Shown: positions 1-7,729 of the stretch, one piece after another
Layout: each line of letters begins with the position of its first letter
How positions within the stretch are numbered: the first letter of the stretch is position 1
Assembly: GCA_002690625.1 (NCBI GenBank)
Contig: NZFJ01000012.1
Location: forward strand, 1-11,314
DNA from: Rickettsiales bacterium
GTDB lineage: Bacteria > Pseudomonadota > Alphaproteobacteria > TMED109 > TMED131
Reading direction: 5' to 3'
DNA: 11,314 bases
Made by a program: the position numbers and the translations under genes
Notes under the pieces: generated by a model
The model's input: only the letters and a program-made list of their open reading frames with translations
Database searches by the model: none
What the model was told of the DNA's origin: nothing

Positions 1-1293
1 GGTACAATAAACGGAAATAAAGTATTAGTTTTTAGTCAAGATTTTACTGTTTACGGAGGTTCTTTAGGAGAAGAACATGCTAATAAAATATGCAAAATAT
101 TAGATATGGCAATCAAAAATAAGATACCAGTAATTGGTATCAATGACTCGGGAGGAGCAAGAATTCAAGAAGGAGTTGCTGCCTTAGGAGGGTATGCTGA
201 TGTATTTCAAAGAAATGTCTTGGCCTCGGGAGTTATCCCTCAAATATCTGCTATACTAGGCCCATGTGCCGGAGGGGCTGTTTATTCTCCAGCGATGACT
301 GATTTTATATTTATGTCTAAAAACTCTTCTTACATGTTTGTAACAGGACCAGAGGTTTTAAAAACCGTAACCCATGAGGAAGTTAGCTCAGATTATTTAG
401 GTGGAGCTGAGGCACATACAAAAAAGTCAGGAGTTGCTGACTTTTCCTTTGAAAATGAAGTAATAGTATTAGAACAAATTAGAAGATTAGTCGACTTTTT
501 ACCAGAGTCTAATTCATCAGAACAAAAAGTAAAAAAATATATTGACGATTCTAGAGGTGAAATAATATCGTTGGAAACTTTAGTTCCAAAAGATAAAAAC
601 AAAGCTTATGATATAAAAGAACTAATAAAAAATATTGCAGATGAATTAGATTTTTTTGAAGTTCAAAGAGATTTTGCTAAAAATATTGTAATTGGATTCA
701 TAAGAATAGAAGGATATACAATTGGAGTTGTTGCAAATCAACCACTTGAACTTGCTGGATGTTTAGATATAAATTCCTCAAGAAAAGCTGCCAGGTTTGT
801 GAGGTTTTGTGATTGCTTTAATATACCTTTGCTTACTTTAGTAGACGTTCCAGGTTTTCTTCCAGGTACTGACCAAGAGTTTAATGGTATTATTAGTCAC
901 GGGGCTAAACTTTTATTTGCTTATGGAGAAGCAACAGTCCCTAAGGTTACATTAATCACTAGAAAGGCATACGGTGGAGCTTACGATGTAATGTCTTCAA
1001 AACATTTGAGAGGAGATATTAATTATGCATGGCCTTCTGCAGAAATAGCAGTAATGGGAGCGGAAGGAGCCGCAAAAATAATACATAAAGGTGTTGATGA
1101 AAATACTTTAAAAAATAATATAAATAAATATGAAGAAAAGTATGCAACTCCTTACATGGCTGCTGCTAGAGGTTATGTTGATGAAATAATTACTCCTAGT
1201 GTTACAAGGGTTAAACTTATAAGTGCTTTTAAAGTTCTACGAGGAAAAGAACTTAAAAACCCTTGGAAAAAACACGATAATATTCCATTATAA
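1..1293 (+). CDS. pccB: Propionyl-CoA carboxylase beta subunit (carboxyltransferase), 5'-truncated by window edge
   Basis: This is the carboxyltransferase subunit that moves the carboxyl group from carboxybiotin to propionyl-CoA, giving methylmalonyl-CoA; it is a cytosolic alpha6beta6 complex partner of PccA. The reading frame is open from base 1 (beginning [20 protein letters not shown]) and runs 430 codons to TAA at 1291-1293. Family members are about 510 residues, so roughly 80 N-terminal residues lie upstream of the window; the ATG at 106 is internal and not the start. Visible signatures are [20 protein letters not shown], the oxyanion-hole loop [16 protein letters not shown], and in the C-terminal half GFLPGTDQE and [17 protein letters not shown], all typical of PccB rather than of MCC or AccD. 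The C-terminus is complete and followed after 6 bases by pccA, a usual alpha/beta pairing. Identity is secure from the motifs; only the start is missing. Confidence 0.95.
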   Translation, partial: GTINGNKVLVFSQDFTVYGGSLGEEHANKICKILDMAIKNKIPVIGINDSGGARIQEGVAALGGYADVFQRNVLASGVIPQISAILGPCAGGAVYSPAMTDFIFMSKNSSYMFVTGPEVLKTVTHEEVSSDYLGGAEAHTKKSGVADFSFENEVIVLEQIRRLVDFLPESNSSEQKVKKYIDDSRGEIISLETLVPKDKNKAYDIKELIKNIADELDFFEVQRDFAKNIVIGFIRIEGYTIGVVANQPLELAGCLDINSSRKAARFVRFCDCFNIPLLTLVDVPGFLPGTDQEFNGIISHGAKLLFAYGEATVPKVTLITRKAYGGAYDVMSSKHLRGDINYAWPSAEIAVMGAEGAAKIIHKGVDENTLKNNINKYEEKYATPYMAAARGYVDEIITPSVTRVKLISAFKVLRGKELKNPWKKHDNIPL

Positions 1294-1299
1294 ATTAAG

Positions 1300-3255
1300 A
1301 TGATTAAAAAAGTTTTAATAGCCAACAGAGGCGAAATTGCAATAAGAATAGCTAAATCTTGTAAAAAGCTAGGAATAAAAACTGTAGGTGTGTTTTCTAA
1401 AGATGATGAGTTTTCTCTTCATCTTGATTATTGTGATGAAAAATATTTACTAGGAGAAGATCCTTTAAAAGGTTCATATCTCAATATTGATAAGATTATG
1501 AAAGTTGCTATTGAAAGTAATACTGATGCTGTTCATCCAGGATATGGATTTTTATCAGAAAATTCTCTATTTGTGAAAGCCTTAGAAGGTAAAAAAATTA
1601 TTTTTATTGGACCTTCTAATAAATCAATAGAATTAATGGGAGATAAAATAGAATCAAAAAAAATTGCAAAGCAAGCTGGAGTAAATTGTATCCCAGGCTA
1701 TGAAGAGGCAATTAAAGATATAAATACAGGAATTAAATACGCAAAAGATATTGGCTTTCCAGTTATGATAAAGGCTTCAGCGGGTGGAGGTGGAAAGGGT
1801 ATGAGAATAGCAAACAACCTAGATGATTTTGAAGAGCTAGTTATAGCTGCTAAAAATGAAGCAAGAAATGCTTTTGGAGATGACAGAGTATTTATAGAAA
1901 AATATATAGAAAAACCAAGACATATAGAAATGCAAATATTAGGAGACAGACATGGTAATATAATTTGGTTAGGAGAGAGAGAGTGTTCTATACAAAGAAG
2001 ACATCAAAAAATTATTGAAGAGGCACCTAGTTCTTTTTTAGACAACGAAACTAGGGAACAAATGGGAGAACAAGCAGTTAAGCTAGCTAAGGAAGTTGGA
2101 TATTTTTCAGCAGGAACAGTAGAGTTTGTAGTAAACGATAAAAAAGAATTCTTCTTTTTAGAAATGAATACTAGATTACAAGTAGAGCATCCAGTAACTG
2201 AAGCAGTAACTGGTATAGATTTAGTAGAACAAATGATAAATATAGCTAATAATAAAGCTTTAAAAATAGATCAACAGTCTATCAAAACTAGTGGTTGGGC
2301 TTTTGAATCTAGAATATGCGCTGAAAACCCTAAGAAAAATTTTTTACCTTCTGCTGGAAGAATTAAAGAATTTATATATCCAGATAAAAATACTAGAGTG
2401 GATTTAGGCTATAGGTCTGGAGATGAAGTTTCAATTTTTTATGATTCACTTATAGCAAAAGTTATATCAAAGGGAAGCAATAGAGATAATGCTATAAAAA
2501 ATATGCAAAAGACATTACAGGAATTGAGTATTAAGGGGATAGAAACTAATCTAGATTTTTTGATGGATATATATAAGAATCCGCTTTTTGCCAAAGGAGA
2601 CATAAATACTAATTTTATAGCTGAAAATTATAATGAAGGTTATACAGGAAAAGTAAAAAATAAAAAAGAAATAGAGATTATGTCACTTATGGCCTTATGT
2701 CAAAAGATTGATTACTTAAATAGTTTTAATAATAATAATTTACCAAAAGATTGGACGTTAAATTGTTCTTCTTCTGAAATTCGATTTAAACTTCTTTCAA
2801 TTCAAGGACAAGAGGTTATATTTTTATTAGATAAAGTAGAAGAAAAAATTACTTATGAAATAAATTATATTAATTCTTTTATACATATAAACTTTAGAAA
2901 CTATAAATTTACTGGAAGATTTAGTATTACAGAAAGTTTTACAGAAATTTTTTATAATGGAGGAAATATTAGTTTCACTGTTCTAACTACCAAATCTAAT
3001 TATTTATATAAGAAATTACCAAAAGATTCTAAAAAAAGTAATTTTAAGGAGCTTTTATCTCCAATGCCAGGAAAGGTAACAAAAATTTTTGTTAAAGAAA
3101 ATGATATAGTTGAAGCGGGAGATAATTTAATTATATTAGATGCTATGAAAATGGAAAATATTTTGAAAGCAGACTTTCCTGGACAAGTAAAAAAACTATA
3201 TGTTAAAGAAGACGATTCAGTATCAGCAGATCAATTACTAATAAAATTAAATTAA
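1300..3255 (+). CDS. pccA: Propionyl-CoA carboxylase alpha subunit (biotin carboxylase + biotin carrier)
   Basis: This 651-residue protein carboxylates its own biotin with ATP and bicarbonate and supplies the carboxyl group to PccB. The biotin carboxylase domain occupies about residues 1-445: N-terminal KKVLIANRGEIAIRIAKSC, ATP-grasp loop KASAGGGGKGM (K158-M168), and active-site block EMNTRLQVEHPVTEA (E288, N290 and R292 fall at the numbering used for E. coli AccC). Residues about 450-580 are the diverged BT linker that contacts the beta subunit. The biotinyl domain spans about 583-651, with LLSPMPGK and DAMKMEN; K617 is the predicted biotinylated lysine. The residue before AMKM is Asp where Glu is usual, a mild change. 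Length fits PccA (about 665). It could be confused with MCC alpha, but adjacency to pccB and the BT and carrier sequence favour PCC. No clear Shine-Dalgarno precedes the ATG, which is 6 bases after pccB, suggesting coupling. Its TAA interlocks with the lipB stop. Confidence 0.93.
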   Translation: MIKKVLIANRGEIAIRIAKSCKKLGIKTVGVFSKDDEFSLHLDYCDEKYLLGEDPLKGSYLNIDKIMKVAIESNTDAVHPGYGFLSENSLFVKALEGKKIIFIGPSNKSIELMGDKIESKKIAKQAGVNCIPGYEEAIKDINTGIKYAKDIGFPVMIKASAGGGGKGMRIANNLDDFEELVIAAKNEARNAFGDDRVFIEKYIEKPRHIEMQILGDRHGNIIWLGERECSIQRRHQKIIEEAPSSFLDNETREQMGEQAVKLAKEVGYFSAGTVEFVVNDKKEFFFLEMNTRLQVEHPVTEAVTGIDLVEQMINIANNKALKIDQQSIKTSGWAFESRICAENPKKNFLPSAGRIKEFIYPDKNTRVDLGYRSGDEVSIFYDSLIAKVISKGSNRDNAIKNMQKTLQELSIKGIETNLDFLMDIYKNPLFAKGDINTNFIAENYNEGYTGKVKNKKEIEIMSLMALCQKIDYLNSFNNNNLPKDWTLNCSSSEIRFKLLSIQGQEVIFLLDKVEEKITYEINYINSFIHINFRNYKFTGRFSITESFTEIFYNGGNISFTVLTTKSNYLYKKLPKDSKKSNFKELLSPMPGKVTKIFVKENDIVEAGDNLIILDAMKMENILKADFPGQVKKLYVKEDDSVSADQLLIKLN

Positions 3256-3881
3256 TTATTTAATATTATCTTTAAGTTTTTTCTAAAAATATTATCTATT
3301 TTATAGTTATTTATTTTACCTATCATTTCACTAACAGATGTGACTTTGGAGTTTAAAATACCACAAGGGATTATATTATAAAAATTATTAAGTTCACAAT
3401 TAACATTTATTGATACACCATGATATATTATTCCTCTAGTAACTCTTAGCCCAAGAGAAGCTATTTTAGCATGTTCCTTTTTTTTATTTTTTGTCCATAT
3501 TCCTATTAAGTTTTCTCTTCTATAACAGTTTATATTTAATTCTTTTAAAGATTCTATAATAAATTTTTCAGCATTGAATACAAAGCTTCTTATATCAATA
3601 TTTCTTTTTTTCATATTTATAATAAAATAAATAATTCTTTGACCTGGTCCATGCCAAGTAATCTTCCCCCCTCTTTGAGAGTTATATACTGGAACATTTT
3701 TAATAAATTTTTGATTTAGAGGGGAACTTCTTCCACAAGTATATATAGAAGGATGTTCTAAAAACCAGAAAAGCTCATTAGCATTGTCCTTAATTACTAA
3801 GGTTACTTTTTTTTTCATAAACTCTATAGCTTGTTCATAATTAACTAAGTCTTTAGAAATTAATATATCTATTTTTTTCAT
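3252..3881 (-). CDS. lipB: Octanoyl-ACP:protein N-octanoyltransferase (lipoate biosynthesis)
   Basis: LipB transfers octanoate from acyl carrier protein to the lipoyl domains of 2-oxoacid dehydrogenases and to GcvH; LipA then inserts sulfur. The 209-residue length is normal. Three family signatures are present in order: RGGKITWHGPGQ (R70-Q81, H77), the AKIASLGLRVTRG block carrying the catalytic K139, and IIPCGI with the catalytic cysteine C173. HGVSINVN (154-161) is the usual HGxALNV strand. The gene is on the strand opposite to its neighbours: convergent with pccA (stops sharing TTAA) and divergent from mgtE. No Shine-Dalgarno is visible before the ATG, and the upstream gap is only 44 bases. 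Lipoylation is needed for the branched-chain oxoacid dehydrogenase that would feed the leucine genes nearby, but that link is only inferred; lipB is a housekeeping gene. Confidence 0.95.
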   Translation of the reverse strand: MKKIDILISKDLVNYEQAIEFMKKKVTLVIKDNANELFWFLEHPSIYTCGRSSPLNQKFIKNVPVYNSQRGGKITWHGPGQRIIYFIINMKKRNIDIRSFVFNAEKFIIESLKELNINCYRRENLIGIWTKNKKKEHAKIASLGLRVTRGIIYHGVSINVNCELNNFYNIIPCGILNSKVTSVSEMIGKINNYKIDNIFRKNLKIILNN

Positions 3882-3925
3882 AAATTTTATTTATATTAAA
3901 CTATAAATCAATATATGTTAAATAA
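3882..3925. promoter_or_regulatory. Divergent lipB/mgtE intergenic region with a candidate lipB promoter
   Basis: These 44 bases must hold whatever promoters start lipB (minus) and mgtE (plus). On the minus strand, TTAACA (3921-3916) and TAATAT (3898-3893) are separated by 17 bases and end 11 bases before the lipB ATG, giving a predicted leader of only a few bases. On the plus strand only -10-like hexamers are seen (TATAAA at 3902-3907, TATGTT at 3914-3919), without a convincing -35. The region is almost pure A/T, so chance matches are likely. Confidence 0.3.
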
Positions 3926-5317
3926 ATGGAAAATTTTAAAGAAAAAATAAAACTAGGAAAAAAAAAGGAAAGGACTATTGGAATTAATGTTGAACTTATT
4001 TCCAAAGTTGTATCAGAATTAAATGATGGACATAAGAATTATTTAATTTCTTTATGTAGAGAATTACATCCAGCTGATACAGCAGACTTAATAGAAATGT
4101 TAAATAGCGAGGATAGAAAAAAATTAATTCACTATCTAAAAGATGATTTACTTCCAGATACGCTGCCATCTATGAATGTTCCAGTTCTAATTGATGTTTT
4201 AGAAGAATTTAAAGTTTCTCATCTAACTAATATGTTATCAAAATTAGATACAGACGACATAACTTATGTTCTTGAAGTCTGTGAAGAAAACTTCAGAAAA
4301 AAAGTTTTAAATAGTTTACCAAAAAAACTACAATTTCTAATAAAAAAAGCTCTAAATTATGATGAAGACTCAGCTGGTAGAATAATGCAAACTGATTATG
4401 TTTCTATTCCAATTTCTTGGAATATAGGCCAGGTAGTAGATTATTTGAGAATGTCAAAAAGAATACCCGATGAATTCTATGCCTTATTTGCTGTTGATTC
4501 TCGCCATGTTCCTATTGGTACAGTGCCTTTGTATACTGCAATGCGAAAAAATAGAGAAACGAAAATTTCCGATATTATGACTATAAACCCTAAGATTGTT
4601 AATGTTTACGATAAAAGACAAGATATAGCTTTTTTATTTGATCAATATGAACTTACTTCTGCTCCAGTGGTGGATATGAGAGGAAGGCTAATAGGTATGA
4701 TTACAGTGGATGATGTATTAGATTTAATTAGAGAAAAAGCAGATGAAGATATGTATAAGTTAGGTGGTGTATCAGGAGAAGGGGATCTTTACTTAGCTGC
4801 ATTTAAGACAGCAAGAAGTAGGTTTGGTTGGTTGGCTATAAATTTAATTACAGCTATTTTGGCATCAGTAGCAATAGCATTTTTTGAAACTACATTAGAT
4901 AAACTAGTATCTCTGGCTATATTAATGCCTATAGTAGCCTCAATGGGAGGAAATGCCGGAACACAAACTTTAACTGTAGCAGTTAGAGCTATGGCGACTA
5001 GAGAGTTAACGTCTTCGAACTCACTAAGAGTATTTGGGAAAGAGATACTAGTTGGGGCATATAATGGGGTTTTTTTTGCCTTTCTGATAGGTATAGTTAC
5101 GGGAGTATGGTTTAAAGATTATCTTTTAGGCTCTATTATAGCTTTTGCTATGCTTTTTAATCTCATATTAGCTGGAACATTTGGAGCAGCTATTCCTCTA
5201 ATTTTATCATATTTCAAAATAGATCCTGCAGTAGCTGCAACGGTAATACTTACTACTATTACTGATATATTAGGTTTTGTTATATTTTTAGCATTAGCAA
5301 ATTACTTGTTAATATAA
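3926..5317 (+). CDS. mgtE: Magnesium transporter MgtE
   Basis: This is an inner-membrane Mg2+ channel/transporter gated by cytosolic Mg2+. At 463 residues it has the full family layout. The superhelical MgtE N domain (about 35-140) contains [15 protein letters not shown]; a pair of CBS domains (about 150-270) contains [15 protein letters not shown] and [12 protein letters not shown], followed by the plug helix [13 protein letters not shown]. About five membrane segments lie from 301 to 462. Family hallmarks in the pore are [20 protein letters not shown] (335-354) and TTITDILGF, in which D447 matches the conserved aspartate that binds Mg2+ in the Thermus protein. The ATG at 3926 has no Shine-Dalgarno; it gives the usual charged N-terminus. 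It lies 22 bases upstream of ivd on the same strand, so some readthrough into the leucine genes is possible, but no metabolic link is apparent. It could also move other divalent ions such as Co2+. Confidence 0.94.
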   Translation: MENFKEKIKLGKKKERTIGINVELISKVVSELNDGHKNYLISLCRELHPADTADLIEMLNSEDRKKLIHYLKDDLLPDTLPSMNVPVLIDVLEEFKVSHLTNMLSKLDTDDITYVLEVCEENFRKKVLNSLPKKLQFLIKKALNYDEDSAGRIMQTDYVSIPISWNIGQVVDYLRMSKRIPDEFYALFAVDSRHVPIGTVPLYTAMRKNRETKISDIMTINPKIVNVYDKRQDIAFLFDQYELTSAPVVDMRGRLIGMITVDDVLDLIREKADEDMYKLGGVSGEGDLYLAAFKTARSRFGWLAINLITAILASVAIAFFETTLDKLVSLAILMPIVASMGGNAGTQTLTVAVRAMATRELTSSNSLRVFGKEILVGAYNGVFFAFLIGIVTGVWFKDYLLGSIIAFAMLFNLILAGTFGAAIPLILSYFKIDPAVAATVILTTITDILGFVIFLALANYLLI

Positions 5318-5333
5318 TATTTATAATTATAAT
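5306..5333 (+). promoter_or_regulatory. Candidate sigma70-type promoter for the leucine-degradation operon (possibly leaderless ivd mRNA)
   Basis: TTGTTA (5306-5311) and a perfect TATAAT (5328-5333) are 16 bases apart. The A of the ivd ATG (5340) sits 7 bases past the end of the -10, where transcription would normally begin, so an mRNA starting with AUG is predicted. Two further perfect TATAAT hexamers lie at 5313-5318 and 5322-5327, without good -35 partners. No Shine-Dalgarno is present before ivd, which fits a leaderless start. The AT-rich background makes a chance match a real possibility. Confidence 0.35.
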
Positions 5334-5339
5334 GTTGCT

Positions 5340-6518
5340 ATGATTCCCAATACAATAAAAGGTTTAGATTTTAACTTAGGTAAAGATATCAATTTACTGA
5401 AGGAAAGTATTGAAGACTTTTGTAAAGGAGAAATTGCCCCATTAGCTGATGAAATAGATAAAAAAAATGATTTTCCTTCGCATTTGTGGAAAAAAATGGG
5501 AGACCTTGGTTTACTAGGTATTACGGCTGAAGAAAAATATGGAGGAAGTGGCCTAGGTTATACTGAACATGTAGTAGCTATGGAAGAAATTAGCAGAGCT
5601 TCAGCTTCAGTTGGGTTATCATATGGAGCACATTCAAACTTATGTGTTAATCAAATCTGTTTAAATGGTAACGAAAAACAAAAGCAGAAATTTTTACCTA
5701 AGCTTATATCAGGAGAACACGTAGGGGCTTTAGCAATGAGTGAGCCAAATTCAGGTTCAGATGTTGTAAGTATGAGATTAAAAGCTGATAAAAAAGGAGA
5801 CGAATACTGTCTGAATGGTACTAAAATGTGGATTACTAATGCACCAAATGCTGATACTTTCGTTGTTTATGCCAAAACAAATGATAAATCTGATAGTAAT
5901 GAGAGTAAAATTACTGCTTTTATAATAGAAAAAAATTTTCCGGGTTTTTCTGTATCCCCAAAATTAGATAAATTAGGAATGAGGGGTTCTAATACAGCGG
6001 AGCTGGTATTTAATAACTGTATAGTTCCTGCAGAAAATATTCTTGGAGATTTAAATAAAGGAGTCAAAGTTTTGATGAGTGGACTTGATTATGAAAGGGC
6101 TGTTCTAAGTGGCGGGCCTGTCGGAATTATGTCATCATGTTGGGATATAGTAATACCTTATATTATGGAAAGAAAACAGTTTGGTAAACCAATAGGAACG
6201 TTTCAATTAATGCAGGGCAAGATTGCTGATATGTATACTACAATGAATGCTTGTAAATCCTATGTATATAATGTAGCAAAAAGTTGTGATCAAGGAAATA
6301 TAACTAGAGAAGATGCTGCTGGCGTTCTACTTTATTCCTCTGAAAAAGCAGTTTGGATGGCTTTAGAAACAATTCAATGTTTGGGAGGCAATGGCTACAT
6401 TAATGATTATCCAACAGGAAGACTTTTAAGAGATGCAAAATTATATGATATCGGTGCAGGAACTAATGAAATAAGAAGAATGCTAATTGGTAGAGAAATT
6501 TTTAATAAAAATCTTTAA
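5340..6518 (+). CDS. ivd: Isovaleryl-CoA dehydrogenase
   Basis: This FAD enzyme oxidises isovaleryl-CoA to 3-methylcrotonyl-CoA and passes electrons to electron-transfer flavoprotein; it is the first committed step of leucine breakdown after the oxoacid dehydrogenase. The 392-residue protein has the acyl-CoA dehydrogenase N-terminal helical domain, the FAD-contact motif [12 protein letters not shown] (131-142), KMWITNA (162-168), and the C-terminal block [20 protein letters not shown]. The catalytic glutamate distinguishes the subfamily: most acyl-CoA dehydrogenases carry it near the C-terminus, whereas isovaleryl-CoA dehydrogenases carry it in a central helix. Here the C-terminal site reads IGAGT (371-375), lacking Glu, and LDYER supplies E252 in the alternative position, as in human IVD LERL. 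This supports IVD over butyryl- or glutaryl-type enzymes. It opens a same-strand series of leucine genes (liuA position). Confidence 0.93.
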   Translation: MIPNTIKGLDFNLGKDINLLKESIEDFCKGEIAPLADEIDKKNDFPSHLWKKMGDLGLLGITAEEKYGGSGLGYTEHVVAMEEISRASASVGLSYGAHSNLCVNQICLNGNEKQKQKFLPKLISGEHVGALAMSEPNSGSDVVSMRLKADKKGDEYCLNGTKMWITNAPNADTFVVYAKTNDKSDSNESKITAFIIEKNFPGFSVSPKLDKLGMRGSNTAELVFNNCIVPAENILGDLNKGVKVLMSGLDYERAVLSGGPVGIMSSCWDIVIPYIMERKQFGKPIGTFQLMQGKIADMYTTMNACKSYVYNVAKSCDQGNITREDAAGVLLYSSEKAVWMALETIQCLGGNGYINDYPTGRLLRDAKLYDIGAGTNEIRRMLIGREIFNKNL

Positions 6519-6527
6519 AATTAATAT

Positions 6528-6534
6528 AAAGGAG
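6528..6534 (+). promoter_or_regulatory. Strong Shine-Dalgarno of the thiolase gene
   Basis: AAAGGAG lies 7 bases before the ATG at 6542. It is the only near-consensus ribosome binding site among the starts visible in the window, and it fixes the thiolase start unambiguously. Confidence 0.75.
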
Positions 6535-6541
6535 TAGGAAT

Positions 6542-7729
6542 ATGAGCAAAGATAAAGTTGTAATAGTTAGCGCAAAAAGAACACCTATTGGTAGTTTTCA
6601 AGGTAACTTAGAAACTGTTAAAGCAACTAAGCTAGGAAGTACAGTTATTGAAAAAAATATTAATGAAATTGAAATTAATCCAGAGGATATTGATGAAATT
6701 ATTATGGGTTGTGTTTTACCTGCAGGGTTAGGACAAGCTCCTGCTAGACAGGCAGCAATAGGAGCAGGCATTCCTTCTACAAGCGGAGCAACTACAATAA
6801 ATAAAATGTGTGGTTCAGGTATGAAATCTATTATGTTTGGTCATGATAGTATAAAAGCAGGCCAAAATGATATAGTAGTAGCGGGTGGTTTAGAAAATAT
6901 GACTAACGCTCCATATATTTTGTCAAAGGCAAGAAAGGGTTTAAGAATGGGCCATTCCGACGTAAAAGATCATATGTTTTTAGATGGACTAGAAGATGCT
7001 TATCAAGAAGGAAAGTTAATGGGAAGTTTCGCTGAAGATACAGCAGAACATTATCAGTTTACCCGAGAACAACAAGATAGTTTTGCAATTAACTCTTTAA
7101 ATAGAGCTAGAAAAGCAAATAACGATGGAACTTTTGATAATGAAATAGTACCTATTACGATACTTAATAAAAAAAAAGAAATTCTTATTAAGAAAGATGA
7201 ACAGCCATTCAGAGCAGATATTAAAAAGATACCTAGTTTAAGGCCTGCATTTAGAAAAAATGGTACAGTAACAGCTGCTAACTCATCATCTATATCAGAT
7301 GGTGCATCATCAGTTATTTTAATGTTAGAGTCTGAAGCTAATAAAAGAGGAATAAAACCTTTAGCTAGAATAGAAAACCATGCAACTAATAGTCATGAGC
7401 CACAATGGTTTACTACCGCTCCAATTGGTGCTATAGAAAAAGTTTTAGAAAAATCAGGATGGAAAAAAAATGACGTAGACCTGTATGAAGTAAATGAAGC
7501 TTTCGCAGTAGTACCTATGGCAGTTATGAAAGATTTGGGTGTTTCTGATGATATTTTAAATATACATGGTGGAGCTTGTGCATTAGGTCATCCAGTGGGA
7601 GCATCAGGAGCTAGAATTGTAACTACTTTAATTAATGCATTAAAAAAAAATAATTTAAAAAGAGGAGTTGCCTCCCTTTGCATTGGAGGCGGAGAAGCAA
7701 CAGCATTAGCACTGGAAATAGTAAATTGA
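6542..7729 (+). CDS. Acetyl-CoA C-acetyltransferase (thiolase)
   Basis: This is a biosynthetic-type thiolase that reversibly cleaves acetoacetyl-CoA to two acetyl-CoA; in this setting it would finish leucine (acetoacetate) breakdown. The 395-residue protein has all catalytic motifs: nucleophile C90 in NKMCGSGMKS, HGGACALGHPVGASG with H350, and CIGGGEA with C380, each within two residues of the Zoogloea PhaA positions (C89, H348, C378). NEAFA (about 319-323) is also present. The segment DHMFLDGLEDAY and FAEDTAEHYQFTREQQD resembles, from memory, thiolases found beside ivd in proteobacterial liu clusters. Names atoB or phaA are possible, so no symbol is assigned; broader 3-ketoacyl-CoA activity is not excluded. 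It lies 23 bases after ivd, and its TGA overlaps the TTG start of mccB. Confidence 0.9.
   Translation: MSKDKVVIVSAKRTPIGSFQGNLETVKATKLGSTVIEKNINEIEINPEDIDEIIMGCVLPAGLGQAPARQAAIGAGIPSTSGATTINKMCGSGMKSIMFGHDSIKAGQNDIVVAGGLENMTNAPYILSKARKGLRMGHSDVKDHMFLDGLEDAYQEGKLMGSFAEDTAEHYQFTREQQDSFAINSLNRARKANNDGTFDNEIVPITILNKKKEILIKKDEQPFRADIKKIPSLRPAFRKNGTVTAANSSSISDGASSVILMLESEANKRGIKPLARIENHATNSHEPQWFTTAPIGAIEKVLEKSGWKKNDVDLYEVNEAFAVVPMAVMKDLGVSDDILNIHGGACALGHPVGASGARIVTTLINALKKNNLKRGVASLCIGGGEATALALEIVN

Noticed and set aside
106..108. ATG at 106 as the start of pccB
   Set aside because: The frame is open upstream to base 1 and encodes conserved PccB sequence ([17 protein letters not shown]), so the gene is cut by the window edge, not shortened.
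393..602. 69-codon minus-strand open frame inside pccB
   Set aside because: It is fully antisense to conserved pccB sequence, with no domain or start signal.
5311..5339. AT repeats after mgtE as a rho-independent terminator
   Set aside because: There is no G/C-containing stem and no stem followed by a U-tract; the sequence is better read as promoter-like or neutral AT-rich DNA.
5867..6067. 66-codon minus-strand open frame inside ivd
   Set aside because: It is antisense to conserved acyl-CoA dehydrogenase sequence, with no independent support.
7678..7725. Upstream ATG extending mccB by 16 codons into the thiolase gene
   Set aside because: The added residues (MHWRRRSNSISTGNSK) are an out-of-frame reading of the thiolase CIGGGEA region, and the TTG at 7726 gives the normal family length.
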